Shown here: piece after piece, positions 32,209 to 32,680 of the stretch
Layout: each line of letters starts with the position of its first letter
How positions within the stretch are numbered: the first letter of the stretch is position 1
Notes under the pieces: model-generated
What the model saw: the letters and a program-made list of their open reading frames with translations, nothing else
Told to the model about the DNA's origin: nothing
Databases searched by the model: none
Program-made: the position numbers and the translations under genes
Assembly: GCF_030813595.1 (NCBI RefSeq)
Contig: NZ_JAUSUH010000016.1
Coordinates: 1 to 32,680, forward strand
Origin: Ancylobacter vacuolatus
GTDB taxonomy: Bacteria > Pseudomonadota > Alphaproteobacteria > Rhizobiales > Xanthobacteraceae
Direction: 5' to 3'
DNA length: 32,680 nucleotides

Positions 32209-32584
32209 CAGATACGCCTACGAATGTGGTCTAAGCTTCACACACATCCCCGACATCTGACTACGATTCATTCCAGAGTGCCCGTGGATTGTGCCAATGA
32301 CTGGCGCCAACTCACCCAGGCCACGGCTGAGTACGTCTGCTTTATGAAAGACGCCTAATTCCCGCTTCTGGCGCAAAAGGTGCCTATGTGCCGTGCCTGC
32401 TCACGTCCGCTTTTGGGTCGCGGCCGTTACCAGAGTAATGGCCGAGATGGCGGCGCAAGGCGGACGTTGGCAGCTGAATATCAGCCCATCCCCTTCCCAC
32501 GCCAAAACAGACCTCTGTAAAAAGGCTTTCGAGGGAGACCTGCCACTGCTTTGTCATCCAGCGGCGATTAGAGCCTCGGCGGTT
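32209..32584. other. Right intergenic region with a repeat copy
   Basis: No supportable gene. Bases 32366-32457 are a diverged copy of 26635-26731 in the same orientation. The following stretch up to the IS-terminal 50-mers shows no frame of recognisable kind. Confidence 0.55.
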
Positions 32585-32680
32585 TTGATCCGCCCCCATT
32601 CTTTGGACCGCCGGAGGCTAGAGTTTCCGGCCTGTTGATCCGCCCCCATTCTTTGGACCGCCGGAGGCTAGAGTTTCCGG
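32585..32680 (-). repeat. Tandem IS-terminal 50-mers at the right edge
   Basis: Two head-to-tail copies of one 50-bp unit: 32585-32634 complete and 32635-32680 cut by the window end. Both are the exact reverse complement of 45-94 at the left edge. Reading into the window from outside on the minus strand, an IS3-type element would end here with a doubled terminal unit. Confidence 0.8.

Noticed and set aside
1..32680. CRISPR array, tRNA, rRNA, phage or toxin-antitoxin module
   Set aside because: No regularly spaced repeats, no cloverleaf or rRNA-like stretches and no phage or toxin-antitoxin signatures were found on reading both strands. Short or divergent RNA genes could still be missed by eye.

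Overview
This window reads as a piece of a high-GC alphaproteobacterial genome, most likely Hyphomicrobiales (Rhizobiales). The signs are an HWE-family histidine kinase, a DUF892 (YciE/YciF) protein, an IS-element population of the rhizobial kind, and paired LLM-monooxygenase, ABC and TTT transport genes. The assignment rests on protein character only; no rRNA or tRNA gene was seen. Both ends of the window lie in the same 50-bp IS-terminal sequence, in inverted orientation. The segment is therefore either bracketed by copies of one IS3-type element or is a contig that broke at those copies.

Layout. 1-330: tail of an IS3-family element and an oppositely oriented, frameshifted IS3 transposase remnant. 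433-1813: divergent bdcR/bdcA-like pair (TetR regulator and SDR). 1919-2361: degraded IS66 transposase N-terminal part. 2611-8051: a block that looks partly stress-related: HWE kinase, a small frameshifted conserved protein, HAD phosphatase, PHB-depolymerase-type esterase, DUF892 protein and a zinc alcohol dehydrogenase. 8048-8784: two abutting transposase remnants (later part of IS66, then IS481).

8781-23411 is the metabolic core. A long minus-strand run starts at about 20.5 kb: TTT-family binding protein (tctC type), LLM flavin monooxygenase, ABC ATPase, fused ABC permease, FAD-dependent oxidoreductase, a second LLM monooxygenase and an ABC binding protein. Gaps are overlaps or under 31 bp. 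A hairpin terminator follows, then a four-rhodanese-domain protein and an SDR. Divergent from it run tctB, tctA and a solute-binding protein without a signal peptide. The combination suggests uptake and oxidative breakdown of one organic substrate or a small set. The LLM subfamily (NtaA/SnaA/DszA) and the rhodanese make an organosulfur compound the best guess, but the substrate is not determined by the sequence.

23823-26281: two GST genes divergent from a LysR regulator. 26912-29117: a LysR regulator divergent from a Rieske oxygenase alpha subunit, with a clear dyad between them. 29151-29602: a second, frameshifted Rieske alpha gene cut off by the left end of an IS3-type element, followed by an IS21 istB fragment. 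29874-32208: AI-2E-family exporter and a convergent SbmA/BacA-like membrane protein lacking the ATPase half. The remaining right end holds a diverged copy of a repeat also seen near 26.7 kb and two tandem copies of the IS-terminal 50-mer.
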